A stretch of 64,000 bases of DNA from Actinomyces gaoshouyii (GCF_002072175.1 NZ_MVIV01000001.1:186001-250000), one strand, 5' to 3'. Positions 47,765 through 57,952 are shown, counted from the first letter of the stretch. Translations and numbers: made by a program. Notes: a model not told the origin generated them from the sequence alone.

Positions 47765-48468
47765 CACGCCTCCACTCCTTCAGCGGCCTTCTCGGCCTCC
47801 TTCTTCTCCGCCTCGGCGCGCTTCTCAGCCTCTCCCTCGGCGCGGGCACGCAGCATGGACTGCGGGGCGACGTCCTCCAGGGGCAGGCCGCGGCGGGCGG
47901 CAACCGTCTCGGGCTGCTCGAGCCTCTTGAGCGCGTCGACCGTCGCGTGGACGATGTTGATCGCGTTCGAGGAGCCGAGCGACTTCGACAGGATGTCGTG
48001 GATGCCGGCGCAGTCCAGCACGGCGCGCACCGGGCCGCCGGCGATAACACCGGTACCGGGGGAGGCCGGGCGCAGGAGGACGACTCCGGCGGAGTCCTCG
48101 CCCTGGACCAAGTGGGGGATGGTGCGGCGGATCATCGGGACGCGGAAGAAGTTCTTCTTCGCGAACTCCACGGCCTTGGCGATCGCGGCAGGCACCTCCT
48201 TCGCCTTGCCGTAGCCGACTCCGACCGTGCCCTCGCCGTCACCGACGACGACCAGCGCCGTGAAGGTGAAGCGGCGGCCGCCCTTGACGACCTTGGACAC
48301 GCGGTTGATGGTGACGACGCGCTCGATGTACTTGTCGTCGTTGCCGCGGCCGGAGTTGCGGTCACGGCGGTCATTGCGGTCACGACGGCCGCGGCTCTCG
48401 CCACGGCTCTCGTCGTTGCGGGCCGAGCCGTCGGACGACGCGGACCTGTCTCGCTGCGGTGCAGCCAT
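47764..48468 (-). CDS. rpsE: 30S ribosomal protein S5
   Basis: Decoding-fidelity protein of the small subunit. The core begins near residue 48 ([56 protein letters not shown]). An Arg/Asp/Ser-rich N-terminal extension of about 45 residues and a charged Ala/Glu tail bring it to 234 residues, longer than the usual 165-200. Confidence 0.97.
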   Translation of the reverse strand: MAAPQRDRSASSDGSARNDESRGESRGRRDRNDRRDRNSGRGNDDKYIERVVTINRVSKVVKGGRRFTFTALVVVGDGEGTVGVGYGKAKEVPAAIAKAVEFAKKNFFRVPMIRRTIPHLVQGEDSAGVVLLRPASPGTGVIAGGPVRAVLDCAGIHDILSKSLGSSNAINIVHATVDALKRLEQPETVAARRGLPLEDVAPQSMLRARAEGEAEKRAEAEKKEAEKAAEGVEA

Positions 48469-48502
48469 CAGATTCTCCTTTGCTTTCTCGTCGTCTCAGC
48501 GC

Positions 48503-48877
48503 TCAGAGCGCCAGGCCGCCCTCGCGGGCGCCGTCAGCGACGGCGGCGACACGGCCGTGGTACTTGTTTCCACCGCGGTCGAAGACGACCGCCTCGATGC
48601 CCAGCGCCTTGGCGCGCTCGGCCACCAGCTCACCGACCTTGTGGGCGGCGCCGACCTTGTGGCCCTCGACGCCCTTGCAGGCTTCCTCGAGGGTCGAGGC
48701 GGAGCACAGGGTGTGGCCGATGGTGTCGTCGACGACCTGGGCGACCATGTGGCGGTTGGAGCGGGTGACGACGAGACGCGGCCGCTCGGGCGTGCCAGTG
48801 ACGTGCTTGCGCACGCGCTGGTGGCGGATCTTGCGGGCAATCGCCTTGGACTTGCCCCTCTTGATCGAGTAAGCCAT
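48503..48877 (-). CDS. rplR: 50S ribosomal protein L18
   Basis: 5S rRNA-binding protein of 124 residues ([40 protein letters not shown]). ATG 48877 is preferred; a GTG at 48883 overlapping the rplF stop is an alternative. Confidence 0.97.
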   Translation of the reverse strand: MAYSIKRGKSKAIARKIRHQRVRKHVTGTPERPRLVVTRSNRHMVAQVVDDTIGHTLCSASTLEEACKGVEGHKVGAAHKVGELVAERAKALGIEAVVFDRGGNKYHGRVAAVADGAREGGLAL

Positions 48878-48879
48878 GG

Positions 48880-49419
48880 TCACTTACCAGCCTTTCCGAC
48901 CTTGCGGCGCACGTTCTCGCCGGCGTAGCGCACGCCCTTGCCCTTGTAGGGCTCCGGCGGGCGGATCTTGCGGATATTCGCGGCGACCTCGCCGACCTGC
49001 TCCTTGGAGATGCCGGAGACTGCGATCTTCAGGTTGCCGTCCACCGTGAAGGTGATGCCCTCGGGGGGCTCGACGACGACGGTGTGCGAGAAGCCGAGGA
49101 AGAGCTCGATGGCCGAGCCCTTGGCGGCGACGCGGTAACCGGTCCCGACGATCTCGAGGTTCTTGACGAAGCCCTCGGTGACACCGATGACCATGTTGTT
49201 GATGAGTGTGCGGGACAGGCCGTGGAGCGAGCGCGAGCGGCGCTCGTCGTCGGGACGGGTCACGAGGATCGTGCCGTCATCCTGCCTGGTCACAGTCAGG
49301 GGCTCGGAGATGACGCGGCTCAGGGTGCCCTTGGGGCCCTTGACCGTCACCTCGTTGCCGTTAATGGTGACGTCCACTCCGGCGGGAACCGGAACGGGGA
49401 GTCGTCCAATACGCGACAT
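48880..49419 (-). CDS. rplF: 50S ribosomal protein L6
   Basis: Large-subunit protein near the factor-binding site. It has 179 residues with [26 protein letters not shown], and the C-terminal [22 protein letters not shown] start after AGGAAC; 22 bp after rpsH. Confidence 0.98.
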   Translation of the reverse strand: MSRIGRLPVPVPAGVDVTINGNEVTVKGPKGTLSRVISEPLTVTRQDDGTILVTRPDDERRSRSLHGLSRTLINNMVIGVTEGFVKNLEIVGTGYRVAAKGSAIELFLGFSHTVVVEPPEGITFTVDGNLKIAVSGISKEQVGEVAANIRKIRPPEPYKGKGVRYAGENVRRKVGKAGK

Positions 49420-49441
49420 GGTGTTCCTCCGTTCCTTTCTC

Positions 49442-49840
49442 TCACCAGACGTAGGCGAGGACTTCCCCGCCGACGCCCTTGTTCTCGGCCTGGCGGTCGG
49501 TCAGGAGGCCGGAGGAGGTGGACAGGATGGCCACCCCCAGGCCGCCGAGGACCTTGGGCAGGTTCGTGGACTTCGCGTAGACGCGCAGGCCGGGCTTGGA
49601 GATCCGCTTGAGGCCCTGGATGGCCCGCTGGCGGTTGGCTCCGTACTTGAGGCTCAGCGTGAGCGTCTTGCCGACCTCGGCGTCCGTGACCTCGTAGTCG
49701 GCGATGTAGCCCTCGGTCTTCAGCATCGCGGCGATGTTGACCTTGAGCTTGCTCGACGGCATCGAGACGGTGTCGTGGTAGGCGCTGTTTGCGTTGCGCA
49801 GACGGGTCAGCATGTCTGCGATCGGGTCTGTCATAGTCAT
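49442..49840 (-). CDS. rpsH: 30S ribosomal protein S8
   Basis: Central-domain 16S rRNA-binding protein. It has 132 residues beginning [18 protein letters not shown], with [19 protein letters not shown] and the usual C-terminus GGEVLAYVW. In other bacteria S8 represses the spc operon by binding its mRNA. Confidence 0.98.
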   Translation of the reverse strand: MTMTDPIADMLTRLRNANSAYHDTVSMPSSKLKVNIAAMLKTEGYIADYEVTDAEVGKTLTLSLKYGANRQRAIQGLKRISKPGLRVYAKSTNLPKVLGGLGVAILSTSSGLLTDRQAENKGVGGEVLAYVW

Positions 49841-49898
49841 GAGTGGGCCTTGGCCCTTCCTCGTCGTGGTTTCCTCATCGGACCTGCGACGTAAGTTC

Positions 49899-50084
49899 TT
49901 ACCAGCTGGACTTGCTCACGCCGGGGAGCTCGCCACCGAGGGCCATCTCCCGCAGGCAGATACGGCACAGGCCGAACTTGCGGTACACGGAGTGCGGGCG
50001 GCCGCAGCGCTGGCAGCGCGTGTAGGCGCGAACACCGAACTTCGGCTTCCGGTTCGCCTTCTGGATGAGAGCGGTCTTCGCCAT
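49899..50084 (-). CDS. rpsZ: 30S ribosomal protein S14, zinc-binding type Z
   Basis: Head protein of the small subunit, 61 residues. Two Cys-x-x-Cys pairs ([11 protein letters not shown] and CRICLREMA) form the zinc knuckle, so this is the type Z form. It starts 1 bp after rplE and is followed by rpsH. Confidence 0.97.
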   Translation of the reverse strand: MAKTALIQKANRKPKFGVRAYTRCQRCGRPHSVYRKFGLCRICLREMALGGELPGVSKSSW

Positions 50085-50085
50085 G

Positions 50086-50643
50086 TCACTTCTCCTTGAA
50101 GGGGAAGCCGAGCCGCGCGAGCAGCGAGCGGGCCTCCTCATCGGTCTTGGCCGTGGTCACGATGGTGATGTCCATGCCACGGACGCGGTCGATCGAGTCC
50201 TGGTCGATCTCGTGGAACACAGCCTGCTCCGTGAGACCGAAGGTGTAGTTGCCATTGCCGTCGAACTGCTTGGGGCTCATTCCGCGGAAGTCGCGGATTC
50301 GCGGCAGCGAGATCGAGATGAGGCGGTCGAGGAACTCCCACATGCGGTCGCCGCGCAGCGTGGCGTGCGCACCGATCGGCTGGCCCTCGCGCAGCTTGAA
50401 CTGCGCGATGGACTTGCGGGCCTTCGTGATCTGGGGCTTCTGGCCGGTAATCGCAGCCAGGTCGCGAACGGCGCCCTCGATCATCTTGGAGTCGTGGGCG
50501 GCCTCGCCCACGCCCATGTTGACCACGACCTTGGAGACGCGGCCGATCTCCATGACATTGGCGTGCTTGAACTCGTCACGGAGGGCGGGGAGCACTTCCT
50601 CGGCGTACTTGGTCTTGAGACGGGGGGTGATCTTGTCGCTCAT
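50086..50643 (-). CDS. rplE: 50S ribosomal protein L5
   Basis: Central-protuberance protein binding 5S rRNA. It has 185 residues with [37 protein letters not shown] and [19 protein letters not shown]. The ATG overlaps the rplX stop by 1 bp. Confidence 0.98.
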   Translation of the reverse strand: MSDKITPRLKTKYAEEVLPALRDEFKHANVMEIGRVSKVVVNMGVGEAAHDSKMIEGAVRDLAAITGQKPQITKARKSIAQFKLREGQPIGAHATLRGDRMWEFLDRLISISLPRIRDFRGMSPKQFDGNGNYTFGLTEQAVFHEIDQDSIDRVRGMDITIVTTAKTDEEARSLLARLGFPFKEK

Positions 50644-50987
50644 CAGAGGTCCTTCCCGCTCGCCTTGGCGTAACGGACGCGAACGGTGCGCTTGCGGCCG
50701 TTGGGCCGCACGCCCTCCTCAACGCGGAAGCCGACGCGAGTGCGCTTCTTGGTCTGGGGGTCGATGGGCATCACGTTCGAGATGTGGATCGGGGCCTCGA
50801 CGGTCTCGATGCCTCCGGTGCGAGCGCCCTGGGCGGACTGCCCGACCTTGACGTGCTTGGTCACGCGCTGAACGCCCTCGACGACGACGCGGTCGGTGGC
50901 CTTGATGACCTCCAGGACGCGGCCGGTCTTGCCCTTGTCCTTGCCCGCAATGACGATGACCTGGTCGCCCTTCTTGATGCGTGCCAT
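50643..50987 (-). CDS. rplX: 50S ribosomal protein L24
   Basis: Assembly initiator of the large subunit with a KOW motif ([20 protein letters not shown]). It has 114 residues, ending in the basic [10 protein letters not shown]. Two bp separate it from rplN. Confidence 0.98.
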   Translation of the reverse strand: MARIKKGDQVIVIAGKDKGKTGRVLEVIKATDRVVVEGVQRVTKHVKVGQSAQGARTGGIETVEAPIHISNVMPIDPQTKKRTRVGFRVEEGVRPNGRKRTVRVRYAKASGKDL

Positions 50988-50989
50988 AT

Positions 50990-51361
50990 TCAGATCACCT
51001 CCATGGCGAGCGAGACGATGCGCATGAACTTCTTCTCGCGAAGCTCACGGCCGACGGGACCGAAGATGCGCGTGCCGCGCGGCTCCCCATCGTTGTTCTT
51101 GAGGATGACGGCCGCGTTCTCATCGAAGCGGATGTACGAGCCGTCCGGACGACGGCGCTCCTTGCGGGTGCGGACGACGACCGCCTTGACGACGTCGCCC
51201 TTCTTGACGCTGCCTCCCGGGACTGCGTCCTTGACAGTGGCGACGATCGTGTCGCCGATGCCCGCATAGCGCCGTCCCGAGCCGCCGAGCACACGGATGC
51301 ACAGGATCTCCTTGGCACCGGTGTTGTCGGCGACCTTCAGTCGCGACTCCTGCTGGATCAT
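50990..51361 (-). CDS. rplN: 50S ribosomal protein L14
   Basis: Intersubunit-bridge protein, about 123 residues ([54 protein letters not shown]). It is now the first gene of its transcript: rpsQ, which normally precedes it, is 1.6 kb away beyond an opposite-strand gene. The 363-bp region 51362-51724 upstream must hold its promoter; it contains a leader hairpin and an ACCGGT repeat. Confidence 0.97.
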   Translation of the reverse strand: MIQQESRLKVADNTGAKEILCIRVLGGSGRRYAGIGDTIVATVKDAVPGGSVKKGDVVKAVVVRTRKERRRPDGSYIRFDENAAVILKNNDGEPRGTRIFGPVGRELREKKFMRIVSLAMEVI

Positions 51362-51480
51362 AGGGTGTTCTCCTTCGTCGAGCCGGTTCTCGGGTCCCCC
51401 CGAGCCTTGCCGAACGTTCTTGATGTTCCTGCGCGCTGCTCCCCCGGCCCGGGGGCAGGAGGAGTCCACGAGGCGTGGGT

Positions 51481-51521
51481 CCCATCAGACACAGGCGCAG
51501 AGGCGCGGGGTCTCTGATGGG
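51481..51521 (-). promoter_or_regulatory. Stem-loop in the rplN upstream region
   Basis: Perfect 9-bp stem CCCATCAGA/TCTGATGGG (51481-51489 with 51513-51521) around a 23-nt loop, about 120 bp before rplN. It could be a leader structure for the detached spc transcript or a terminator. A TAGGCT hexamer (minus strand) near 51555 is a weak -10 candidate upstream of it. Confidence 0.4.
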
Positions 51522-51630
51522 CGCGCCGAGGGCGCACGCAACTGTCACAGCCTAGTGCAGCGCCGAAGGCCCCGGATACCACAGGCCCCCTCCCACCCTG
51601 TGCCCTTCCTCACCAGCCTCCCCCTCCCAC

Positions 51631-51664
51631 CGAGACCGGTCGAAAACAGCAACGAGACCGGTCG
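51631..51664. repeat. ACCGGT repeat locus 5, left flank of the inserted gene
   Basis: Two boxes starting at 51635 and 51657, 22 bp apart, with the same GAAAACAGCA-type spacer as locus 4. It lies between rplN and the divergent inserted gene. Confidence 0.82.
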
Positions 51665-51724
51665 GTTTTCCACAGATTTCCCGACCCTCTTTCATGAGCG
51701 AACCTCAGCGGCGACGCTTGAGAG

Positions 51725-52822
51725 ATGCACACCACCGATGGCTCCCAGCGCATTCCCCATGCCCACGTCGGCGCACGGAGTTCCCAGCCGGATCGTGAGA
51801 CCGGCGCCATCCAGGCGATACGTCGCGGCACCGCGATCCGCGCCGACCCGGATGAGCCGCACTGGCGCACATGCTCCCGGGCGAGGGACGCGATCATCGA
51901 GTCCTGTGGCGCCGAGGGGCTCGACGGCGTCGTCTGCCAGGAGGCCGCCGCGCGCATCCACGGGGCGAGGGCGATGTCCGAGACTCGGACGATCCACCTC
52001 GTGACCTCCTGGAAGCCCGGCGGTCTGCGACGTCGGCCGAGCCCGCGCAACCCGGGCAGGGTCTCATCCCGCGACGCCTCGCGAGGCGAGCGCCGTCGTC
52101 TCCTCGAGGCCAGGCCGATCGTGCGTCACCATATGCCGCTGGACGACCGCGATGTCGTCGATCTGAGCGGGCTGCGCGTCACCGGCCTGGAGCGTACGAT
52201 CCTCGATTGCGCGCGCTTCCTGCAGCCCGATCGGGCGCTCGCCGTCGTCGATTCCCTCTTCGCCGTAGCGGTAGGCGCGGACGAGCACCCGTGGGATCAC
52301 CGGCACCGGATCGAGACGGCGTGCGCGGAACTGCGACGTCGGCTCCTCTCGCGGTTGGAGGAGTGGACCGGCCAGCGGGGCTACCGGCGCGCTCAGGCGG
52401 TTGTGCTCGCCGCAACCGCGATGAGCCAGTCGGTATGGGAGTCCGAGGCCCGGCGCCTCTGTCTGGCGTCAGGCCTCACTCCCCCACAGGTGCAGATACC
52501 CGTACGCGGGGCCGACGGCCGCGTGTACTTCGCGGATCTCGGCTGGCTGCTCGTTCGCCTCCTCCTGGAGATCGACGGGGAGGTGAAGCTCGCGGAGGAT
52601 CCCGACGGCGAGCTGCGGCGCCGGGCGGTTCGGGAGGGGGCGATCCGCGACGTCGGGTTCGACATGCTGCGTCTGAGTCCCGAGGATCTGAGGGACACGC
52701 GCGCCGCGGTGCGCCGCATCTGGGACGCGCTGCCGCCGTCGGCACGCGATGCTCCTCCGATCACGGCGCTGCTGACCACTCATGAGCGCGAATCCGGAGG
52801 CCTGCGCCCCGGTGTGCGATAG
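51725..52822 (+). CDS. AbiEi-like/DUF559-like protein inserted in the ribosomal operon
   Basis: Function unknown. The 365-residue protein resembles a large actinobacterial group with an N-terminal helical part (VCQEAAARIHGAR), a central segment like AbiEi antitoxins (VDLSGLRVTGLERTILDCAR, residues about 140-160) and a C-terminal part reminiscent of PD-(D/E)XK nucleases: VYFADLGWLLVRLLLEIDGEVK supplies Asp, Glu-x-Asp and Lys in order near residues 258-278. No toxin partner is adjacent. It is on the opposite strand to all neighbouring ribosomal genes, and repeats flank it. The ATG at 51725 has only a weak ribosome-binding site (GAGAG). Confidence 0.65.
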   Translation: MHTTDGSQRIPHAHVGARSSQPDRETGAIQAIRRGTAIRADPDEPHWRTCSRARDAIIESCGAEGLDGVVCQEAAARIHGARAMSETRTIHLVTSWKPGGLRRRPSPRNPGRVSSRDASRGERRRLLEARPIVRHHMPLDDRDVVDLSGLRVTGLERTILDCARFLQPDRALAVVDSLFAVAVGADEHPWDHRHRIETACAELRRRLLSRLEEWTGQRGYRRAQAVVLAATAMSQSVWESEARRLCLASGLTPPQVQIPVRGADGRVYFADLGWLLVRLLLEIDGEVKLAEDPDGELRRRAVREGAIRDVGFDMLRLSPEDLRDTRAAVRRIWDALPPSARDAPPITALLTTHERESGGLRPGVR

Positions 52823-52838
52823 GCGGCCATCCCGCCGA

Positions 52839-52892
52839 ACCGGTCTCGATCATGATTTCGACCGGTCTCGCTCCTATTTTCGACCGGTCTCG
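52839..52892. repeat. ACCGGT repeat locus 6, right flank of the inserted gene
   Basis: Three same-direction boxes starting at 52839, 52861 and 52883, with exact 22-bp steps. The two spacers belong to different subtypes (CTCGATCATGATTTCG and CTCGCTCCTATTTTCG types). It lies between the inserted gene and the rpsQ terminator. Confidence 0.88.
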
Positions 52893-52920
52893 GAGGGGAA
52901 GGAGGGAGGGGAGAATGACG

Positions 52921-52964
52921 ACGGCGCCGCGGCGGCCCGCTGGGTGCGGGCGCCGCGGCGCCGT
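52921..52964 (-). terminator. Hairpin terminator after rpsQ
   Basis: Perfect 13-bp outer stem (52921-52933 with 52952-52964) plus an inner 6-bp stem (52935-52940 with 52946-52951), 23 bp past the rpsQ stop. It ends the S10-part transcript, consistent with a real operon break. Confidence 0.82.
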
Positions 52965-52987
52965 GATGCCGTTGGATCAGCGGGAGG

Positions 52988-53275
52988 TCACTTGGCCTTC
53001 TCGATGATCTCCACGAGGCGCCAGTGCTTGGTGGCGCTCAGGGGACGGGTCTCCATGATCGAGACGAGGTCGCCAACGGCGGCCGTGTTGTTCTCGTCGT
53101 GGGCCTTGACCTTCTTGGACCGACGGATGACCTTGCCGTACAGGGAGTGCTTGTAGCGCTCCTCGACGAGGACGACGATGGTCTTGTCCATCTTGTCGGA
53201 GACGACGTAGCCGCGGCGGACCTTGCGCTGGTTGCGCTCGGGGGCGGCCTCAGTACTGGTGGTCTGCTCGCTCAC
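52988..53275 (-). CDS. rpsQ: 30S ribosomal protein S17
   Basis: Small-subunit assembly protein with an OB fold. It has 95 residues with [20 protein letters not shown] and [20 protein letters not shown]. The GTG overlaps the rpmC stop by 4 bp. It is the last gene of the S10 transcript because a terminator follows. Confidence 0.97.
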   Translation of the reverse strand: MSEQTTSTEAAPERNQRKVRRGYVVSDKMDKTIVVLVEERYKHSLYGKVIRRSKKVKAHDENNTAAVGDLVSIMETRPLSATKHWRLVEIIEKAK

Positions 53276-53517
53276 TTGGACTCCTGGCTGCTCGGAGCGG
53301 TACGGATGCCGAGCTCACGCTCGCGCACGATGGTGTAGATACGGGCGATGTCGCGGCGCACCGCCTTGAGCCGGCCGTGGTCCTCGAGCTGTCCGGTCGC
53401 CGAGGCGAACCGGAGGTTGAACAACTCGGCCTTCGCCTTGGTGAGCTCCTCGGCAAGGCGCTCGTTGTCCATGCCGTCGAGGTCGGCGGGGGTCAGCCCC
53501 TGGGATCCGATAGCCAT
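53272..53517 (-). CDS. rpmC: 50S ribosomal protein L29
   Basis: Exit-tunnel protein, 81 residues ([38 protein letters not shown]). It overlaps rplP by 1 bp and rpsQ by 4 bp. Confidence 0.97.
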   Translation of the reverse strand: MAIGSQGLTPADLDGMDNERLAEELTKAKAELFNLRFASATGQLEDHGRLKAVRRDIARIYTIVRERELGIRTAPSSQESK

Positions 53518-53936
53518 CAGACGTCACCACCCTCACGAGTCACGAAACGGGTCTTCATCGGGAGCTTGTGCATCGCACGGCGCATGGCCTCACGGGCGAG
53601 CTCCTCGGGGACGCCCCCGAGCTCGAACATGATGCGACCGGGCTTCACGTTGGCGATCCACCACTCCGGGGCGCCCTTACCGGAGCCCATGCGGGTCTCG
53701 GCGGGCTTCTTGGTCAGCGGACGGTCCGGGAAGATGTTGATCCACACCTTGCCGCCACGCTTGATGTGGCGGGTCATGGCGATACGGGCCGCCTCGATCT
53801 GGCGGTTGGTGACATAGGCGGGCTCGAGGGCCTGAATGCCGAAATCACCGAAGGCGAGCTGGTTGCCGCCCTTGGACATGCCCGAGCGGTGCGGGCGGTG
53901 CTGCTTGCGGAACTTGGTCCGGCGGGGGATGAGCAC
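53517..53936 (-). CDS. rplP: 50S ribosomal protein L16
   Basis: Protein near the peptidyl-transferase centre and A-site tRNA. It has 139 residues ([58 protein letters not shown]). GTG start, 3 bp after rpsC. Confidence 0.98.
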   Translation of the reverse strand: MLIPRRTKFRKQHRPHRSGMSKGGNQLAFGDFGIQALEPAYVTNRQIEAARIAMTRHIKRGGKVWINIFPDRPLTKKPAETRMGSGKGAPEWWIANVKPGRIMFELGGVPEELAREAMRRAMHKLPMKTRFVTREGGDV

Positions 53937-53939
53937 GGC

Positions 53940-54752
53940 TCAGGCCTCCGTTCCCTGCGTGGCGGCAGCGTTCTCGGTGGTCGGCGCCTGCTCGACCTGC
54001 TGCTCGCCGCCCTGACGCGCGCCGCGCTCGCCACGCCGCGCACCGCGGCGGTCGCCGGAGCGACCCCCACGGCCGCGCGGGGCGGACTCGGCCTGCTGGC
54101 GGGCGAACTCACGCTCGGTGAGATCACCCTTGTAGATCCATACCTTGACGCCGAGCCGGCCGAAGGTGGTCTTGGCCTCGTAGAAGCCGTAGTCGATGTT
54201 CGCGCGCAGGGTGTGCAGCGGCACGCGGCCCTCGCGGTAGAACTCGGATCGGCTCATCTCAGCGCCGCCAAGACGGCCGGAGCACTGGACACGGATGCCC
54301 TTGGCGCCGGCGCGGATAGCGGACTGCATGCCCTTGCGCATCGCGCGGCGAAAGGACACGCGGGAGGCGAGCTGCTCGGCAATGCCCTGGGCGACGAGCT
54401 GGGCGTCCAGGTCGGGACTCTTGACTTCGAGGATGTTGAGCTGAACCTGCTTACCGGTCAGCTTCTCCAGTGAGCCTCGCAGGCGCTCGGCCTCAGCACC
54501 ACGGCGCCCGATGACGATGCCGGGGCGAGCGGTGTGCAGGTCGACGCGGACGCGGTCGCGAGTGCGCTCGATATCGACCTTGGAGATGCCGGCCCGCTCC
54601 ATGCCATCGGCCATGAGGCGACGGATCTTGACGTCCTCCTCGACGAAGTCGCGGTAGCGCTGACCGGGCTTCGTCGAGTCCGCGAACCAGCGCGAGCGGT
54701 GGTCCGTGGTGATGCCCAGGCGGAACCCGGTCGGGTTGACCTTCTGCCCCAT
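53940..54752 (-). CDS. rpsC: 30S ribosomal protein S3
   Basis: mRNA-entry protein with KH domain. The 270-residue protein has [20 protein letters not shown], the KH loop [20 protein letters not shown] and [21 protein letters not shown] basic Arg/Gly-rich then Gln/Ala/Thr-rich tail (about 215-270) is typical of actinobacteria. The ATG overlaps the rplV stop by 1 bp (TAATG). Confidence 0.98.
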   Translation of the reverse strand: MGQKVNPTGFRLGITTDHRSRWFADSTKPGQRYRDFVEEDVKIRRLMADGMERAGISKVDIERTRDRVRVDLHTARPGIVIGRRGAEAERLRGSLEKLTGKQVQLNILEVKSPDLDAQLVAQGIAEQLASRVSFRRAMRKGMQSAIRAGAKGIRVQCSGRLGGAEMSRSEFYREGRVPLHTLRANIDYGFYEAKTTFGRLGVKVWIYKGDLTEREFARQQAESAPRGRGGRSGDRRGARRGERGARQGGEQQVEQAPTTENAAATQGTEA

Positions 54753-55129
54753 TACCGGGCTCCTTCCTTGCGTGCGATGTCGGCACGATCGCCGACGTGA
54801 ACGGTGATGTGGCTGGTGCGCTTGAGGATCCGGCTCGCGCGGCCCTGGGCCCGCGGGCGGAACCGCTTGAGAGTCGGGCCCTCATCGGCGAACACCTCGG
54901 TGATGAACAGATCGTTCTCGTCGAACCGCTCTCCCGCGGCCTCGGCCTTGAACCGAGCGTTGGCGATGGCGGACTCGATGACCTTGCGCACCGGCACGGC
55001 AGCGGCCTGCGGGGCGAAACGGAGCACGTTGACGGCCTCGACGGCGCGCTTGCCGCGGACGACGTCCACGACGCGGCGAGCCTTCATCGGCGTGCAGCGC
55101 ACGTACTTGGCCTGCGCCTTAGCTTCCAT
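54752..55129 (-). CDS. rplV: 50S ribosomal protein L22
   Basis: Tunnel-lining protein. It has 125 residues ([40 protein letters not shown]). ATG start, 31 bp after rpsS. Confidence 0.98.
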   Translation of the reverse strand: MEAKAQAKYVRCTPMKARRVVDVVRGKRAVEAVNVLRFAPQAAAVPVRKVIESAIANARFKAEAAGERFDENDLFITEVFADEGPTLKRFRPRAQGRASRILKRTSHITVHVGDRADIARKEGAR

Positions 55130-55160
55130 AGTTCTTCTTTGCCTCTCAACTCTCCGCGCG

Positions 55161-55439
55161 TCAGCGGCGCGACTTGCGGTCGTCCTTGACGTGCCCGCGG
55201 AAGGTGCGGGTCGGGGCGAACTCGCCGAGCTTGTGGCCCACCATGGACTCGGTGATGAAGACCGGGACGTGCTTCCGGCCGTCGTGAACGGCGAAAGTGT
55301 GTCCGAGGAAGTCCGGCGTGATGACCGAACGACGGGACCAGGTCTTGATGACGTTCTTGGTGCCCTTCTCGTTCTGGGCGTCCACCTTCTTCTGCAGGTG
55401 GTTGTCGACGAAGGGACCCTTCTTCAGACTGCGCGGCAT
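55161..55439 (-). CDS. rpsS: 30S ribosomal protein S19
   Basis: Head protein partnering S13. It has 92 residues ([59 protein letters not shown]). It lies 12 bp after rplB. Confidence 0.98.
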   Translation of the reverse strand: MPRSLKKGPFVDNHLQKKVDAQNEKGTKNVIKTWSRRSVITPDFLGHTFAVHDGRKHVPVFITESMVGHKLGEFAPTRTFRGHVKDDRKSRR

Positions 55440-55451
55440 ATCAAGCTCCTA

Positions 55452-56288
55452 TCAGCGCTTCTTGCCGGTCCGACGACGACGCACGATGAGGCGGTCGCTG
55501 GACTTGTTGGGACGACGGGTACGGCCCTCGGGCTTGCCCCACGGAGAGACGGGGTGGCGGCCGCCGGAGGTGCGGCCCTCACCACCACCGTGCGGGTGGT
55601 CCACCGGGTTCATGACGACACCGCGGACGGTCGGGCGCACGCCCTTCCAGCGCATGCGGCCGGCCTTGCCCCAGTTGATGTTGGACTGCTCGGCGTTGCC
55701 GACCTCGCCGACCGTGGCGCGGCAGGCGACCTCGACCATCCGGATCTCACCGGAGGGCATGCGCAGCGTGGCGTACTTGCCCTCCTTGGCGACGAGCTGG
55801 ACGGAGGTGCCGGCGGAGCGGGCGATCTTGGCGCCGCCACCGGGGCGCAGCTCGACGGCGTGCACGACGGTACCGGTGGGGATGTTGCGCAGCGCGAGGT
55901 TGTTGCCGGGCTTGATGTCCGCATTCGGACCGGCCTCGACGACGTCGCCCTGAGCGAGCTTGTTCGGAGCGATGATGTAGCGCTTCTCGCCGTCGAAGTA
56001 GTGCAGGAGGGCGATGCGCGCGGTGCGATTGGGGTCGTACTCGATGTGAGCGACCTTGGCGGGCACGCCGTCCTTGTCATGACGACGGAAGTCGATCAGG
56101 CGGTAGGCGCGCTTGTGGCCGCCTCCCTTGTGGCGGGTGGTGACTCGGCCGTTGTTGTTGCGACCACCGGTCTTGTGGAGCGGGCGAACGAGGGACTTCT
56201 CGGGCTCGCTGCGCGTGATCTCGACGAAGTCGGCCACGGAGGAGCCGCGGCGACCCGGCGTCGTCGGCTTGTACTTACGGATTCCCAT
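55452..56288 (-). CDS. rplB: 50S ribosomal protein L2
   Basis: Primary 23S rRNA-binding protein near the peptidyl-transferase centre. It has 278 residues ([58 protein letters not shown] with the conserved His). Confidence 0.99.
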   Translation of the reverse strand: MGIRKYKPTTPGRRGSSVADFVEITRSEPEKSLVRPLHKTGGRNNNGRVTTRHKGGGHKRAYRLIDFRRHDKDGVPAKVAHIEYDPNRTARIALLHYFDGEKRYIIAPNKLAQGDVVEAGPNADIKPGNNLALRNIPTGTVVHAVELRPGGGAKIARSAGTSVQLVAKEGKYATLRMPSGEIRMVEVACRATVGEVGNAEQSNINWGKAGRMRWKGVRPTVRGVVMNPVDHPHGGGEGRTSGGRHPVSPWGKPEGRTRRPNKSSDRLIVRRRRTGKKR

Positions 56289-56315
56289 GTCGATCCTTTA
56301 CCTTCCGTGTCCGTG

Positions 56316-56621
56316 TCAGTTCGCCACGTCGCCGAAGATGTCGATGGTCCCCTCGCGCAGCGTGACGATCGCGCGCTTGGTGTCCTTCGACTTGCCGAGC
56401 CCGGTGCGGGTGCGGCGGGTCTTGCCCTTGCGGTTGGCCGTGTTCACCGAGTCGACCTTGACGTTGAAGATGGACTCGATGGCCATCTTGATCTCGGTCT
56501 TGTTGGAACTCGGCGCCACGAGGAACGTGTACTGGCCACGGTCCATGCAGGTGTAGGACTTCTCGGAGACGACCGGCGCGATGATGATGTCGCGAGGGTT
56601 CTTGGACTTCTCGAGGCTCAC
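56316..56621 (-). CDS. rplW: 50S ribosomal protein L23
   Basis: Tunnel-exit docking protein for SRP and trigger factor. It has 101 residues ([40 protein letters not shown]). The GTG overlaps the rplD stop by 4 bp. Confidence 0.98.
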   Translation of the reverse strand: MSLEKSKNPRDIIIAPVVSEKSYTCMDRGQYTFLVAPSSNKTEIKMAIESIFNVKVDSVNTANRKGKTRRTRTGLGKSKDTKRAIVTLREGTIDIFGDVAN

Positions 56622-57268
56622 TTGGACTCCTCCTCGCCCTTGCCGAGGAACGAGTCCAGGGCAGCGGAAGTGAAGACGACGTCGTCATTGACCAGGACGT
56701 CGTAGGTGTTGAGCTGGTCGGCCCACAAGACGTGCGCCTCGGGGGCGTTGCGCAGGCTCAGGCGGCTCAGGTCGTCCTCGCGGGTGACGACGACGAGGGC
56801 CTTGCGGTCCGTCAGGTTGCGCAGCGCGCCGAGGGCCGACTTGGTTGAGGGCTTCTCGGTGGTGACGAACTCGGTGATGACGTGGATGCGGCCGTTGCGG
56901 GCGCGGTCCGACAGGGCCGAGCGGAGAGCGGCGGCCTTCATCTTCTTGGGAGTGCGCTGGGTGTAGTCGCGCGGCTGCGGACCGTGGACAGTGCCACCGC
57001 CGGTGAACTGGGGGGCACGGGTGGAGCCCTGGCGGGCGCGGCCGGTGCCCTTCTGGCGGTAGGGCTTCTTGCCACCGCCGCGGACCATGCCGCGGGTCTT
57101 CGTGGCGTGAGTGCCCTGGCGGGCCGCGGCGAGCTGGGCCACCACGACCTGGTGCATGAGCGGGATGTTGAGGTCGACGTCGAAGATCTCCGCGGGGAGC
57201 TCGGCGGTGCCCTTCTTGACGCCCTTGGAGTCAACGATCGTGACGGCGAGGGTCTGGTTCTCAGCCAT
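56618..57268 (-). CDS. rplD: 50S ribosomal protein L4
   Basis: Tunnel-constriction protein; in E. coli it also represses the S10 operon. It has 216 residues ([60 protein letters not shown]). Confidence 0.98.
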   Translation of the reverse strand: MAENQTLAVTIVDSKGVKKGTAELPAEIFDVDLNIPLMHQVVVAQLAAARQGTHATKTRGMVRGGGKKPYRQKGTGRARQGSTRAPQFTGGGTVHGPQPRDYTQRTPKKMKAAALRSALSDRARNGRIHVITEFVTTEKPSTKSALGALRNLTDRKALVVVTREDDLSRLSLRNAPEAHVLWADQLNTYDVLVNDDVVFTSAALDSFLGKGEEESK

Positions 57269-57272
57269 GGTC

Positions 57273-57941
57273 TCAGGCTCCCTTCACGGCCGTGCGGACA
57301 ACGACGACCTGCCCCTTGGGGCCCGGGACGGCGCCGCCCACGAGAAGGTAGCCCTTCTCGGCGTCGATGCCGCGGACCTTGAGGTTCTGGACGGTGGTGG
57401 TGGCGTGCCCCATGCGGCCGGCCATGCGCAGGCCCTTGAAGATGCGGCCGGGCGTGGCGCAGGCGCCGACGGAGCCGGGCTTGCGGTGGTTGCGGTGCGC
57501 GCCGTGGGAGGCCGAGACGCCTTTGAAGCCGTGGCGCTTCATGACGCCCGCGAAGCCCTTGCCCTTGGAGGTGCCGGTGACGTCGACCAGCTGGCCGACC
57601 TCGAAGGTGTCCGCGCCGAGTTCCTGGCCCGGGGTGAACTCCGAGGCGATGGATGTGCGCAGCTCGGCCACGTGGCGGCGGGGGGTGACCCCGGCCTTGG
57701 CGAAGTGGCCGGCGAGAGGCTTGGTGACCTTGCGCTCGTCGATCTCGCCGAAGGCGAGCTGGACGGCCTCGTAGCCGTCGGTCTCGACGGTGCGGACCTG
57801 GGTCACGACGTTGGAATCGACGCGCACGACCGTGACGGGGCGGAGGACTCCGTTCTCGTCCCAGATCTGCGTCATGCCGAGCTTGGTGCCGAGGAGCGCC
57901 TTGGCAGGCGCGGCGGCTGCCGGCTTGTTAAGCGTAGTCAT
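57273..57941 (-). CDS. rplC: 50S ribosomal protein L3
   Basis: Early-assembly protein reaching the peptidyl-transferase centre. It has 222 residues ([60 protein letters not shown]). Confidence 0.98.
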   Translation of the reverse strand: MTTLNKPAAAAPAKALLGTKLGMTQIWDENGVLRPVTVVRVDSNVVTQVRTVETDGYEAVQLAFGEIDERKVTKPLAGHFAKAGVTPRRHVAELRTSIASEFTPGQELGADTFEVGQLVDVTGTSKGKGFAGVMKRHGFKGVSASHGAHRNHRKPGSVGACATPGRIFKGLRMAGRMGHATTTVQNLKVRGIDAEKGYLLVGGAVPGPKGQVVVVRTAVKGA

Positions 57942-57952
57942 GGCGATGATCC

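Noticed and set aside
54804-56705. 633-codon plus-strand frame opposite rplV, rpsS and rplB
   Set aside because: Antisense shadow across several certain ribosomal-protein genes.
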